The notes below the pieces were generated by a model. It did not search any database, was not told the origin of the DNA, and worked only from the letters and a program-made list of their open reading frames with translations. The position numbers and the translations under genes were made by a program. From VFMC01 sp963791635 (GTDB lineage: Bacteria; Actinomycetota; Acidimicrobiia; Acidimicrobiales; Ilumatobacteraceae), in contig CAWBTC010000018.1 in NCBI GenBank assembly GCA_963791635.1, forward strand, positions 124,001 to 188,000: 64,000 bases of DNA, read 5' to 3'. Below, piece after piece: positions 35,407 through 44,584 of this stretch. The first letter of the stretch is position 1, and every line of letters starts with the position of its first letter.

Positions 35407-36651
35407 TCAGTACGCGGGGAAGCGGCCGCAGAGAGCGGCGACGTCGGCCTTGACCGCGTCGAGCTCGCGCTCGTCGGTTCGGTGACGCAACGCGCGAGCG
35501 ATCAGTGCAGCGATCTGCACCATCTCGGGCTCCTTCATGCCCTGCGTGGTGACCGATGGGGTCCCGATTCGGACGCCGCTCGTGACGAACGGGCTGCGCG
35601 GATCGTCGGGGATGCTGTTCTTGTTGAGCGTGATGCCTGCGCGATCGAGCACCGACTGGGCCTCCTTGCCCGTGAGGTCGGCGTCGAACGGGCGCAGGTC
35701 GACGACCATCAGGTGGATGTCGGTGCCACCGCTGACGAGGCGGAAGCCCTGCAGCACCAACGCCTCGGCAAGCGCGCTCGCGTTGACCACGATCTGGCGC
35801 GCGTACTCGGTGAAGCTGGGCTGCGCCGCCTCGTGGAACGCGACGGCCTTGCCGGCGATCACGTGCTCGAGCGGTCCACCCTGCCATCCGGGGAACACGG
35901 CCTTGTCGATCGCGGTCGCATGCTCGGCCTTCGAGAGGATGCAACCACCGCGAGGGCCGCGCAGGGTCTTGTGCGTGGTGAACGTGACGATGTCCGAGAA
36001 CGGCACCGGGTTGGGATGGACGCCACCGGCGATGAGCCCCGCGATGTGAGCGGCATCGAACAGCAACAGCGCGCCGACCTCGTCGGCGATCGCCTTGAAC
36101 GGCTCCGGATCCAGTCGGCGCGGGTAGCTGGTGGTGCCGGCGACGATCATCTTCGGACGGTGCTCGAGGGCAAGGTCGCGCACCTGGTCCATGTCGATGC
36201 GCTCGTCGCCGGGGGTGACCTTGTAGGCGACGAAGTGGTACAGCTTGCCGCTCGCGTTGACGGGCGAGCCGTGGGTGAGGTGGCCGCCATGGTCGAGGCT
36301 GAGACCGAGGACCGTGTCACCGGGGTTCAGCACCGCCTGATAGGCGCACATGTTGGCGTTGGCGCCCGAGTGGGGCTGGACGTTCGCATGGTCGGCGCCG
36401 AACAGCGCCTTCACCCGTTCGATCGCGAGCGACTCGATGTCATCGACGATCGCGTTGCCGCCGTAGTACCGCTTGCCCGGGTAGCCCTCGGCGTACTTGT
36501 TCGTGAGCGCGCTGCCCACGGCTGTCATCACGGCCGGAGAGGTGAAGTTCTCGCTTGCGATGAGCTGCAGACCCGTGCACTGGCGCTCGACCTCGCGGCC
36601 GATGAGGTCGAACACGACGGTGTCCGGCGCGGTGTCGCTGGGGAACGGCAT
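35407..36651 (-). CDS. glyA: Serine hydroxymethyltransferase
   Basis: PLP enzyme that interconverts serine and glycine and charges tetrahydrofolate with a one-carbon unit. The 414-residue length is normal. The PLP lysine is Lys228 in TTHKTLRGPRGG; LIASENF and NKYAEGYPGKRYYGG are standard. ATG 36651 follows the rpiB stop by 3 bases and has AGGAG about 8 bases upstream, so it is coupled to rpiB. Confidence 0.97.
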   Translation of the reverse strand: MPFPSDTAPDTVVFDLIGREVERQCTGLQLIASENFTSPAVMTAVGSALTNKYAEGYPGKRYYGGNAIVDDIESLAIERVKALFGADHANVQPHSGANANMCAYQAVLNPGDTVLGLSLDHGGHLTHGSPVNASGKLYHFVAYKVTPGDERIDMDQVRDLALEHRPKMIVAGTTSYPRRLDPEPFKAIADEVGALLLFDAAHIAGLIAGGVHPNPVPFSDIVTFTTHKTLRGPRGGCILSKAEHATAIDKAVFPGWQGGPLEHVIAGKAVAFHEAAQPSFTEYARQIVVNASALAEALVLQGFRLVSGGTDIHLMVVDLRPFDADLTGKEAQSVLDRAGITLNKNSIPDDPRSPFVTSGVRIGTPSVTTQGMKEPEMVQIAALIARALRHRTDERELDAVKADVAALCGRFPAY

Positions 36652-36654
36652 GGA

Positions 36655-37101
36655 TCAGAACTCCTGCTCGAGGGCCGTGAGCTGTTGCACGCGGCGGAGG
36701 TGGCGACCACCTTCGAAGTGGGTGGACAAGAACGTAGCGAGAATCTCCTCGGCAAGCCCGACACCCACCACACGAGCGCCGATGCTCAAGACGTTGGCAT
36801 CGTTGTGCGCCCGCGACAGGCGTGCGGTGTAGAGGTCGTTGCACAGCGCAGCTCTGACGCCGCGCACCTTGTTGGCCGCGAGCTGCTCGCCCTGGCCACT
36901 CCCGCCGAGCACGATGCCGAGATCGGCTTCGCCGTCGCGCACGGCGCGACCGACGGCGGCACAGAACTGCACGTAGTCGACGCTCTCGCTGCTGTCAGTG
37001 CCCAGGTCGGTGACGTCGTGGCCCTGTCCGCGAAGGAGCTCGACCAGATGCCGCTTGAGCTCGTAGCCGGCGTGGTCGGATCCGATGGCGATGCGGGACA
37101 C
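36655..37101 (-). CDS. rpiB: Ribose-5-phosphate isomerase B
   Basis: Interconverts ribose-5-phosphate and ribulose-5-phosphate. The 148-residue protein starts RIAIGSDHAGYELK and has GGSGQGEQLAANKV, the actinobacterial variant in which a Glu in the phosphate loop takes the role of the catalytic Cys of E. coli RpiB. The frame is open upstream to 37266, but GTG 37101 has TACACT 8 bp upstream and starts at the conserved residue. Divergent from the thiolase-like gene. Confidence 0.94.
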   Translation of the reverse strand: MSRIAIGSDHAGYELKRHLVELLRGQGHDVTDLGTDSSESVDYVQFCAAVGRAVRDGEADLGIVLGGSGQGEQLAANKVRGVRAALCNDLYTARLSRAHNDANVLSIGARVVGVGLAEEILATFLSTHFEGGRHLRRVQQLTALEQEF

Positions 37102-37187
37102 GGTGGTCGAGTGTACGACGAAGGAGACGGGGCTCCCGTGTGCCTCAGTTCTCCTTGTGACATGGTCACTCCGTAGCCTCGGCGCTC

Positions 37188-38672
37188 GTGACCCTCGATC
37201 CTCGCACCCCTGTCCTCGTCGGCGCCGGCCAGTCGCTGCACCGCGCCGCCGGACTCGCGGACGCACTCGACCCCGTGGCCCTCATGGCTCTGGCCGTCGA
37301 GGAGGCCATTGCCGATGCCGGGCTGAGCGGACTCACCGAGGTCGACTCGATCCGCGTGGTCGGTCTGCTCAGCTGGCGCTACGGCAACGCGCCGCAGGTG
37401 CTCGGCGACCGCCTCGGCCTCGCCAGCAAGGAGCACGCCTACACGACGATGGGCGGCAACAGCCCCCAGACGCTGGTGAACTCCACGGCGCTCGCGATCC
37501 AGGCCGGTGAGCTCGACGTGGCGCTGCTGTCGGGTGGCGAGTCGTGGCGCACCCGGATGCGAGCCCGCAAGCAGGGTGTGGAACTCGACTGGGAGAAGTC
37601 ACCGGCCGGGTGCGAGCCGCGCATCCTCGGCGTGGACCTGGTGATGAGCCATCCGTCGGAGGTCGCCCGTCAGGTCGTGATGCCGGTGCAGGTGTATCCG
37701 ATGTTCGAGACCGCAATCCGTGCCGCTGCTGGTCGTTCCCCGGAGGACCACCTCGTTCGTATCAGCGAGCTGTGGTCGCGTTTCAGCCAGGTCGCCGCGG
37801 CCAATCCGAAGGCGTGGATCCGCGAGCCGAAGACCGCCGAGGAGATCCGCACTGTCAACGCGGACAACCGGATGGTGGGCCTGCCGTACGTGAAGTACAT
37901 GAACTCCAACAACGACGTCGACATGGGTGCTGCCCTCCTGATGATGTCCGTCGAGGCCGCCCGACGCCTCGGCGTGCCGGAGGAGCGGTGGGTGTTCCCC
38001 CACTCGGGCACCGACTGCCACGAGCACCAGTTCGTCAGCAACCGCTGGTCGTTCCACGAGACGCCGGCGATCGAGCTCGGCGGCAGTCTTGCGCTCGAAC
38101 TGGCAGGCCTCGGTATCGACGACATCGACCTCATCGACCTCTACTCGTGCTTCCCCGCTGCGGTGCAACTGGGTGCTCAGAGCCTCGGCATCGACATCGA
38201 GCGCCAGGTCACCCTGACGGGCGGACTGCCCTTCGCAGGAGGCCCATGGAACAACTACGTCATGCACGCCATCGCCACGATGATGGGCGCACTGCGTGAC
38301 CGGCCGGGGGCACACGGCCTCGTGTGGGCCAACGGTGGCTACACCACCAAGCACGCGTTCGGCGTGTACTCCACCACCCCGCCGGCTCGACCGTTCCGCC
38401 ATGCGTACCCGCAGGACCAGATCGATGCCATGCCGCGCCGCGAACTCGCCGAGCCGGCCGAAGCCGTGGGCCGCACCACCATCGAGGCCTACACCGTGAT
38501 GCACTCGCGTGAGGGACGGCCCGAGCGGGCGATCGTCACGTGCATCCTCGGTGACGGCCGCCGGGCGTGGGGTGACTCGGTCGACCCCGCCGTCACGGCA
38601 GCGATGTGCGAAGGCGAGTGGGTCGGCCGGGCCGTCGATCTCGACGCCGAGGGCACCCTCCACGTCGTCTGA
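37188..38672 (+). CDS. Thiolase-like acetyl-CoA acetyltransferase family protein
   Basis: A 494-residue protein of the thiolase superfamily, of the SCP2/acetyl-CoA acetyltransferase-like group found in actinobacteria. The body has VLVGAGQ at the start and GGLPFAGGPWNNYVMHA in the C-terminal half. The position of the thiolase nucleophile reads TTMGGNSP, with no Cys, so a normal Claisen thiolase reaction is doubtful. DLYSCFPAAVQ holds the place of the NEAFA motif. These proteins are often steroid or lipid related; the role here is unknown. GTG 37188 has TAGCCT 8 bp upstream. Confidence 0.78.
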   Translation: MTLDPRTPVLVGAGQSLHRAAGLADALDPVALMALAVEEAIADAGLSGLTEVDSIRVVGLLSWRYGNAPQVLGDRLGLASKEHAYTTMGGNSPQTLVNSTALAIQAGELDVALLSGGESWRTRMRARKQGVELDWEKSPAGCEPRILGVDLVMSHPSEVARQVVMPVQVYPMFETAIRAAAGRSPEDHLVRISELWSRFSQVAAANPKAWIREPKTAEEIRTVNADNRMVGLPYVKYMNSNNDVDMGAALLMMSVEAARRLGVPEERWVFPHSGTDCHEHQFVSNRWSFHETPAIELGGSLALELAGLGIDDIDLIDLYSCFPAAVQLGAQSLGIDIERQVTLTGGLPFAGGPWNNYVMHAIATMMGALRDRPGAHGLVWANGGYTTKHAFGVYSTTPPARPFRHAYPQDQIDAMPRRELAEPAEAVGRTTIEAYTVMHSREGRPERAIVTCILGDGRRAWGDSVDPAVTAAMCEGEWVGRAVDLDAEGTLHVV

Positions 38673-38710
38673 CAGGCGACAGGCGACAGGCGACAGGGAC
38701 AGGCGACAGG
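38670..38710. repeat. 8-bp tandem repeat over the thiolase-like stop codon
   Basis: Five copies of a GACAGGCG-type unit begin inside the stop codon (TGA 38670-38672). One copy lacks two bases. A GC-rich palindrome CGGGCCGGCCCG follows at 38723-38734, without a T-run. Confidence 0.85.
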
Positions 38711-38775
38711 ACCCGAACACCCCGGGCCGGCCCGTACTGATGCCCCGGCGTGGCGGCGTCCCGGCGCGCGGCGTG

Positions 38776-39681
38776 TCAGACCGCGTCGCCGACGCCGAGC
38801 GCGCTGAGGTCGGGACAGCGGTCGACGAGCAGCGCGAGCGTGGCCGGTACGTCCACGTCGGAGACGTCGAGCGTGTCGTCGTCGGTCCAGGCCGGGGCGT
38901 CGTCGACGAACACCTCGACCGCGTTGTCGACCATCGGGCCGAACTCAGGGCCGAGATCGGCGAGCGCTGGCACCACGTCGTCGGCAGCGAACCGTCCCAG
39001 GCCGTCGAGCCACACCTGAGCGAAGAGGAAGCCCTCGTCACGGCCCGCCCCCACAGCCGTGAGTGCCGCGACAGCGCGGGCGGCACGTCGGTCGAGCGGA
39101 CCGACGAGCTCGTCGAGCACTGTGTCGCGTTCGCCGACCACCGCGGCCGCCTCCACGTCCAGGAGTGCGCCGGCGAACTGGAGCGTTGCACGTTGCACCA
39201 GCGGCGCGGCGATCACCTCGAGGCGGGCGAGCTCGGTCGCCGACAGGTCGCCGAAGTTGGCGGCCAGCGTCAGGACCTGGCGCGTGCCGACGAGTTGGCT
39301 CCAGGCCTCGCACAACGGGTCGGCGTCGTCGAGGCCCGGCACGCCGCTCGCCGGCACCGTCGACGCGGCGGACGCATCGGCAGTGGACGCGGTCGTGCTC
39401 GTCGAGAGCGTTGCGTCCGTCGTATCCGTCGTATCCGTCGTATCCGTCGTATCTGGCGAGGCGCTGGCGTTGGTGATCCGCGGCAGCTTGCCCACATCCA
39501 CCTCACCGCCGTCGGGTGAGGACGTTGAGAAGTCGGTGTCGTTGCACGCGACGACGAACACCATCAGGGCCGCCGCCGCAACGGACACTGCGACGACACG
39601 ACGTACCGGGCGCGCGCCGACCGAGGAACCGGACCGTCGCACCGCACGTGCCATCGACGCGTGGCGATCCGGAGCTCTCAC
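38776..39681 (-). CDS. Hypothetical lipoprotein
   Basis: A 301-residue predicted lipoprotein of unknown function. The N-terminus is long and Arg-rich, followed by a hydrophobic stretch and the lipobox FVVAC near residue 46. A Thr/Asp/Ala/Ser-rich linker contains DTT repeats from a 9-bp DNA repeat (39416-39451). The remaining 190 residues look helical, with LCEAWSQL and a Cys near the C-terminus (VDRCPDLSALG). GTG 39681 has TACGCT 8 bp upstream; ATG 39654 would give a more ordinary signal peptide. Divergent from the nucleoside hydrolase. Confidence 0.68.
   Translation of the reverse strand: MRAPDRHASMARAVRRSGSSVGARPVRRVVAVSVAAAALMVFVVACNDTDFSTSSPDGGEVDVGKLPRITNASASPDTTDTTDTTDTTDATLSTSTTASTADASAASTVPASGVPGLDDADPLCEAWSQLVGTRQVLTLAANFGDLSATELARLEVIAAPLVQRATLQFAGALLDVEAAAVVGERDTVLDELVGPLDRRAARAVAALTAVGAGRDEGFLFAQVWLDGLGRFAADDVVPALADLGPEFGPMVDNAVEVFVDDAPAWTDDDTLDVSDVDVPATLALLVDRCPDLSALGVGDAV
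39416..39451. repeat. 9-bp tandem repeat in the lipoprotein linker
   Basis: Four copies of TCCGTCGTA (plus strand) encode the Asp-Thr-Thr repeat after the lipobox of the minus-strand gene. Confidence 0.85.
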
Positions 39682-39716
39682 GGCCAGCAAGCGTAGTGAG
39701 GCCATACTCGTGGGCG

Positions 39717-40664
39717 ATGTCGACCCGCCCCACACCTGCACGCCCCCGGATCCTTCTCGACTGCGACCCCGGTCACGACGATGCGATCGCGATCGTGGTC
39801 GCGACGCGTCACACTGACCTTCTCGGCATCACCACCGTCGCCGGCAACGCACCGCTCGAGCACACGACCCGCAATGCGATCATCATCCGCGATCTGCTCG
39901 GCATCGACACCCCGGTGCACACCGGAGCGTCGCGCCCCCTCGTCGCAGAGCCCAAGCACGCCGATTACGTCCACGGCGACAGCGGCATGGACGGCGCCGA
40001 TCTGCCCGAGCCGTCTGGACCGCCGGCGAGCACCGACGCGGTCGGGTTCATCATCGAGACGTGCCGAGCGAACGAGGGTGTCTGGCTCGTGCCCACGGGT
40101 CCGCTCACCAACATCGCCCTCGCACTTCGCGCCGCTCCCGATCTCGCCGATCGCATTGCCGGCATCTCGCTCATGGGTGGCGGCACGTTCGGCAACCGCA
40201 CGGCGACAGCGGAGTTCAACATCTGGGCCGATCCCGAAGCCGCTGCCGCGGTGTTCGACTACGGCGGGCCGCTGCTGATGTGCGGCCTCCAGCTCACCCA
40301 CACGTTCCAGGCCACGCCCGAGCGGATCCAGCGCGTGCGTGACATCCCCGGTCGCCTCGCAAGCGTGCTCGCCGATCTGTTCGAGTTCTTCAGCGGCACC
40401 TACGTGAGCCGTCACGACAACCTGCGTGGCGCCCCGGTGCACGATCCGTGCGCGGTGATGGCACTCACACATCCTCAGCTGTTCGAGAGCCACGACACGC
40501 ACGTCGCGATCGAGACACGCGGCAAGTACACGCGGGGGATGACCGTGATCGATCAACGCCGGCTGCTCGACCGCCCGAGGTCGAACTGCACGGTGGTCGA
40601 CCGCATCGACGTCGACGCCGGCTTCGCAGTGATCGACGAGGCGATCGCCCACTTCAGCCACTGA
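39717..40664 (+). CDS. Nucleoside hydrolase (IunH/RihA type)
   Basis: Cleaves the N-glycosidic bond of ribonucleosides in salvage. The 315-residue protein has the calcium-binding signature DCDPGHDDA at the start, TVAGN, GPLTNIALALR and HDPCAVMAL near the end. Exact base preference cannot be told. ATG 39717 is preceded by CATACT at 8 bp. No other salvage gene is adjacent. Confidence 0.92.
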   Translation: MSTRPTPARPRILLDCDPGHDDAIAIVVATRHTDLLGITTVAGNAPLEHTTRNAIIIRDLLGIDTPVHTGASRPLVAEPKHADYVHGDSGMDGADLPEPSGPPASTDAVGFIIETCRANEGVWLVPTGPLTNIALALRAAPDLADRIAGISLMGGGTFGNRTATAEFNIWADPEAAAAVFDYGGPLLMCGLQLTHTFQATPERIQRVRDIPGRLASVLADLFEFFSGTYVSRHDNLRGAPVHDPCAVMALTHPQLFESHDTHVAIETRGKYTRGMTVIDQRRLLDRPRSNCTVVDRIDVDAGFAVIDEAIAHFSH

Positions 40665-40684
40665 CCCCGATCCCCCACCCCCCG

Positions 40685-40727
40685 GCGATGAGAGATGAGC
40701 GGCGGTAGCGACCGCATCTCTCATCGC
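40685..40727. repeat. 13-bp perfect inverted repeat before the zinc alcohol dehydrogenase
   Basis: GCGATGAGAGATG (40685-40697) and its exact complement CATCTCTCATCGC (40715-40727) flank a 17-base loop. It lies 21 bp after the nucleoside hydrolase stop and 51 bp before the next start. No T-run follows on either strand, so an operator or a Rho-independent element of weak type are both possible. Confidence 0.6.
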
Positions 40728-40778
40728 GGGCGGGCTGAGTGGGGCGTCCTCCGGACCTACTTCACCTACGCTGCCAAC

Positions 40779-41843
40779 ATGCGTGCAGCCGTGATGCGTG
40801 ACTGGCAACTCCGGGTCGACGAGCTCCCGGATCCGACGCCGGGTCCTGGGCAGGTGCTCACCAAAGTGCTCGCCTGCGGCATCTGCGGCAGCGACCTCCA
40901 CCTCCTGACTCATGGCGAGGAGAGCCGCAGGCTCAGCGACGAGCTCAGCGCCGACCGTCCCCCGGACCCGATGGCGCCGGTCATGTTCGACCCGTCGAAG
41001 GACACGGTGATGGGTCATGAGTTCTGCTGCGAGGTCATCGACCTCGGTCCCGGCTGTGAGAACCTGAAGGTGGGCGACGTGATCGTCAGCATGCCCGTGG
41101 CGTTCGATGCCTCGGGCCTGCACGGCATCGGCTTCTCGAACGCGTACAACGGTGGGTACGCCGAGCTGATGGTGCTCAACGAGTTGATGGGCCTCAAGAT
41201 CCCGAGTGGCCTCCCGGTCGACATCGCCGCGCTCACCGAGCCGTTGGCCGTGGGCGTGCATGCGGTGGCGAAGAGTCGCATCGCGGGCGGCGACGCGGCG
41301 CTCGTCCTCGGCCTCGGCCCGGTGGGATTGGCGTGCATCGCCGAGCTGAAGATGCGCGGCATCGGACCGATCGTGGCCGCCGACTTCTCTCCGAAGCGCC
41401 GCCGGCTCGCGGAGCACCTCGGCGCCGACGTCGTGGTCGATCCGCGCGAGACGTCGGCAATCGAGGCGTGGCGCAAGGTCGACGGCATCCGCCCGTTGGT
41501 GATCTTCGAGGCGGTGGGCGTACCCGGCATGATCGAGCAAGCGATGCGGATGGCGCCGAAGGACGCTCGCATCCTCGTGGTCGGCGCGTGCATGCAGGAG
41601 GACCGCATCCATCCGATGCTCGGCATCGGTCGCGAGTTGAACATCCAGTTCGCACTCGCGTACGAGCCCGCCGAGTTCGCGCAGGCGCTCACGGCGATCG
41701 CCGACGGCAAGGTCGACCTCTCTCCCTGGCTGACCGGCAAGGTGGGCGTCGACGGCGTCCCGCAGGCGTTCCAGGATCTCGGCAACCCCGAGCAACACGC
41801 CAAGATCCTGGTCGTCCCCGGATTCCGGGATGAGGCCACGTGA
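40779..41843 (+). CDS. Zinc-binding alcohol dehydrogenase family protein
   Basis: A medium-chain dehydrogenase of 354 residues. The catalytic zinc ligands are Cys in CGICGSD, His-Glu in GHEF, and the NAD-binding fold has LGLGPVGLACIAELK. The structural-zinc lobe of four Cys is missing; a loop with DRPPDPMAPVMFDP lies there instead. It resembles threonine/sorbitol-type dehydrogenases, but the substrate is unknown. ATG 40779 has TACGCT 6 bp upstream. Confidence 0.88.
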   Translation: MRAAVMRDWQLRVDELPDPTPGPGQVLTKVLACGICGSDLHLLTHGEESRRLSDELSADRPPDPMAPVMFDPSKDTVMGHEFCCEVIDLGPGCENLKVGDVIVSMPVAFDASGLHGIGFSNAYNGGYAELMVLNELMGLKIPSGLPVDIAALTEPLAVGVHAVAKSRIAGGDAALVLGLGPVGLACIAELKMRGIGPIVAADFSPKRRRLAEHLGADVVVDPRETSAIEAWRKVDGIRPLVIFEAVGVPGMIEQAMRMAPKDARILVVGACMQEDRIHPMLGIGRELNIQFALAYEPAEFAQALTAIADGKVDLSPWLTGKVGVDGVPQAFQDLGNPEQHAKILVVPGFRDEAT

Positions 41844-41966
41844 AGCGAGACTGCCGCCTCGGCCCGAGGGCGTCGAGCCGACTGGACCTCCCTCAGGTCT
41901 CCTGCGATCCGTGCACAGACTCACTGCTCTGACGCGCGCTCGGGCAACGCGGGTAGGTTCGGCGGC

Positions 41967-44036
41967 ATGAGCGACACCTTTCCGCGGCAGTATGCGCGCA
42001 CGCAACGGTTCACGCTCGGCGAACCGCGCAACGTCATGGTGTCGGCAGACGGGCTGCGCGCTGCGTTCCTGCGCAGCCGCGCCGGCGACGACCCGGTCAA
42101 CTGCCTGTGGACCCAGTCGATCGAGGACGGCACCGAGGTCTTGGTCGCCGATCCGGTCGCGTTGCTGGCAGCTGCAGATGCCGACCTCGATGCCGAGTTG
42201 CCGAGCGAGGAGCGAGCCCGTCGAGAGCGCATGCGCGAGGGCGCTGGCGGCATCACCGCGTTCGCGACCGACCGCACGAACACAGCGGCCTCGTTCACGC
42301 TCGCCGGCCGACTGTTCGTCGCTGGACTGTTGAGCGCGGCGGCGCGCGAACTGCGCGTCGAGGGTCCGGTGTTCGATCCTCGACCCGATCCGCTCGCCCG
42401 ACGCCTCGCCTATGTGAGCGGAGCCAAGCTGCGCATCGCAGAGCTCGACGGCAGCAGCTGGGAGCTCGCCGGCGAGCCCGACGCCGAGGTCACCTGGGGC
42501 AGCGCCGACTTCGTCGCCGCCGAGGAGATGCATCGCTTTCGCGGCTACTGGTGGAGCCCCGACGGTTCGGCGATCGCTGCGTGCCGCGTCGACAACTCGG
42601 CGGTGCAGCGGTGGTGGATCGGCGATCCCGCCGACCCGAAGCGCGAGCCGCAGGCGGTGCGCTACCCGGCGGCCGGCACGGCCAATCCTGATGTCACGCT
42701 GCACGTGCTCGCGCTCGAGGGTGGATCGGCGGAGATCATGTGGGACCGCGAGGCGTACCCGTACCTGGCGACGGTGTCGTGGGCGGCGCCCGATCGGTTG
42801 ATCCTCGGCGTGCAGTCGCGCGACCAGCGCACCTTCGTCGTGCTCGAGGCCAACCCCGTCACGGGTGACAGCGCTCCGTTGTTCACCGACTCCGACGATG
42901 CGTGGGTGGAGCTCGTGCCCGGCAGTCCTGCGGTGCTCGACGACGGGCGCCTCGTCGTGGCCGCCGATCGCGAGGGCCGCCGCTGCCTCCTCGTCGATGG
43001 TGAAGACGTCACGCCGCCCGAGGTGCAGGTGCGCTCGGTTGCTCACGTGGGCAGCGACATCACGTTCCTCGGCAACCCTTTGGGCGACGCCACCGTGCAA
43101 CACGTGTACCACTGGGACGGCGTCTCCGTCAGCCAGGTCACCCACGTCGACGGCATCCACTCGGTCTCCGAGGGTCGGCCGCTCATCGTCCGCAGCGCGA
43201 CACTCGACCGACCCGGCGCAGTGGTGAGCGCACCCGGACGCGCGCCGCTGCGATCGCTCGCCGAGGAACCGCTCGTGCAGCCGAACGTCACCCTTCACGA
43301 GGTCGGGCCGAACCGCCTCGCCACTGCCGTGCTGCTCCCGCGCGATCACGACGGCTCGAAACTGCCGGTGCTCCTCGACCCGTACGGCGGTCCCCACGCG
43401 CAGCGCGTGGTGCAATCGCACAATGCGTTCCTGAGCTCGCAGTGGTTCGCCGATCAGGGCTACGCCGTCGTGGTGGCCGATGGCCGTGGGACACCTGGTC
43501 GTGGCACCGAGTTCGAACGAGCGGTGCACCTCGATCTCGCGACCGATGTGCTGGCCGATCAGATCACCGCGCTCGAGGCCGCCGCCCATGAACACCCCGA
43601 ACTCGATCTGTCCCGCGTGGCGATTCGCGGCTGGAGCTTCGGCGGCTACCTCGCCGCGCTCGCGGTGCTGCAACGTCCTGACGTGTTCCACGCTGCGATC
43701 GCGGGTGCACCAGTGACCGAGTGGCGGCTGTACGACACGCACTACACCGAGCGGTATCTCGGCGACCCGAGCGTCGATGCGGCACCGTACGCACGCAACA
43801 GCCTCTTGCCGCTCGCCCATCAGCTCACTCGTCCGCTGCTGCTGGTGCATGGCCTGGCCGACGACAACGTGGTCGCCGCACACAGCCTCCAGCTGTCGTC
43901 GGCGCTGCTTGCGGCCGGCAAGCCGCACGAGTTGCTCGCGCTCGTGGGCGTGTCGCACATGACACCGCAAGAGGTCGTGGCCGAGAACCTGCTCCTCCAC
44001 CAGCTCGACTTCCTCCGGCGTGCCCTCTGCCACTGA
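41967..44036 (+). CDS. Dipeptidyl peptidase IV-like S9 peptidase
   Basis: A 689-residue serine peptidase with an N-terminal beta-propeller and a C-terminal hydrolase domain. The double Glu motif that binds the free peptide N-terminus is present (VAAEEMHRFRGYWWSPDG), which points to DPP-IV activity. The triad is Ser in GWSFGGY, Asp in HGLADDNV and His in GVSHMT. No signal peptide is seen, so it is probably cytoplasmic. ATG 41967 has TAGGTT 7 bp upstream. Confidence 0.92.
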   Translation: MSDTFPRQYARTQRFTLGEPRNVMVSADGLRAAFLRSRAGDDPVNCLWTQSIEDGTEVLVADPVALLAAADADLDAELPSEERARRERMREGAGGITAFATDRTNTAASFTLAGRLFVAGLLSAAARELRVEGPVFDPRPDPLARRLAYVSGAKLRIAELDGSSWELAGEPDAEVTWGSADFVAAEEMHRFRGYWWSPDGSAIAACRVDNSAVQRWWIGDPADPKREPQAVRYPAAGTANPDVTLHVLALEGGSAEIMWDREAYPYLATVSWAAPDRLILGVQSRDQRTFVVLEANPVTGDSAPLFTDSDDAWVELVPGSPAVLDDGRLVVAADREGRRCLLVDGEDVTPPEVQVRSVAHVGSDITFLGNPLGDATVQHVYHWDGVSVSQVTHVDGIHSVSEGRPLIVRSATLDRPGAVVSAPGRAPLRSLAEEPLVQPNVTLHEVGPNRLATAVLLPRDHDGSKLPVLLDPYGGPHAQRVVQSHNAFLSSQWFADQGYAVVVADGRGTPGRGTEFERAVHLDLATDVLADQITALEAAAHEHPELDLSRVAIRGWSFGGYLAALAVLQRPDVFHAAIAGAPVTEWRLYDTHYTERYLGDPSVDAAPYARNSLLPLAHQLTRPLLLVHGLADDNVVAAHSLQLSSALLAAGKPHELLALVGVSHMTPQEVVAENLLLHQLDFLRRALCH

Positions 44037-44052
44037 TCGGCCGTACAGCTGC

Positions 44053-44071
44053 GCCGAACTCGCAGTTCGGC
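44053..44071 (+). terminator. Short hairpin after the DPP-IV-like gene
   Basis: GCCGAACT and AGTTCGGC form an 8-bp stem with a 3-base loop, 16 bases after the stop codon. There is no T-run, so termination is not certain. Confidence 0.35.
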
Positions 44072-44136
44072 TCGAGGGCGGAGATGTTCGGGGCCACGGA
44101 GAAGGGTGAGGCCCCGTGCGTGACAGAATCGATGTC

Positions 44137-44538
44137 ATGAGCAAGCAGCTGAGGGACCTGTACGACGGCATCGCGGTGCACGCCACCGCCGACCGCGAGC
44201 ACGAGGCCGCGGTCGAACTGCTGCTGCTGGTGATGATCGCCGACCACCACATCGACGGCGACGAGATCGACGAGATCCGGACGATCAGTGACGACCAGGG
44301 CTTCGAGTCCGACACCTTCTCGTTCGACCAGTATCTGGGAGAAGCGATGGCCAAGGTGCGCACCGCCGTCGCTGACGACGACGTCGAGTTGCTCCTCGAT
44401 GACATCGACCACCGGATCTCCAGCTCGGTGCTGCGTCACTCTCTGTTCTCCGCCGCTCGTGACGTGGCAGGCGTCGACGACTCGATCGCCCCCTCGGAAG
44501 AGAGCCTCCTCGCCCAGGTGGCGGCACGCTTCGGCTGA
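44137..44538 (+). CDS. TerB-like (tellurite resistance B family) protein
   Basis: A 133-residue, acidic all-helical protein with VELLLLVMIADHHIDGDEIDEIRTI, the metal-site-like acidic stretch typical of TerB, and LFSAARDVAGVDD with SEESLLAQVA. TerB proteins bind metal ions and take part in stress responses; no other ter genes are nearby, so the name gives the fold rather than the function. ATG 44137 is preferred to GTG 44116. The 3' end is duplicated: a 17-bp stretch holding the stop codon (44527-44543) recurs at 44552-44568. Confidence 0.75.
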   Translation: MSKQLRDLYDGIAVHATADREHEAAVELLLLVMIADHHIDGDEIDEIRTISDDQGFESDTFSFDQYLGEAMAKVRTAVADDDVELLLDDIDHRISSSVLRHSLFSAARDVAGVDDSIAPSEESLLAQVAARFG

Positions 44539-44584
44539 GGCTGTGGTTGGGCGCTTCGGCTGAGGCTGCCGCCGGCGATGATGC

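Noticed and set aside
38723..38734. CGGGCCGGCCCG palindrome as a terminator
   Set aside because: No loop and no T-run; such palindromes are expected by chance in GC-rich DNA.
39678..44405. A very long open frame on the minus strand across the nucleoside hydrolase, dehydrogenase and DPP-IV-like genes
   Set aside because: It is antisense to three well-supported genes with full motifs; long antisense frames are common in high-GC DNA. Its product is rich in Arg, His and Val with no domain.
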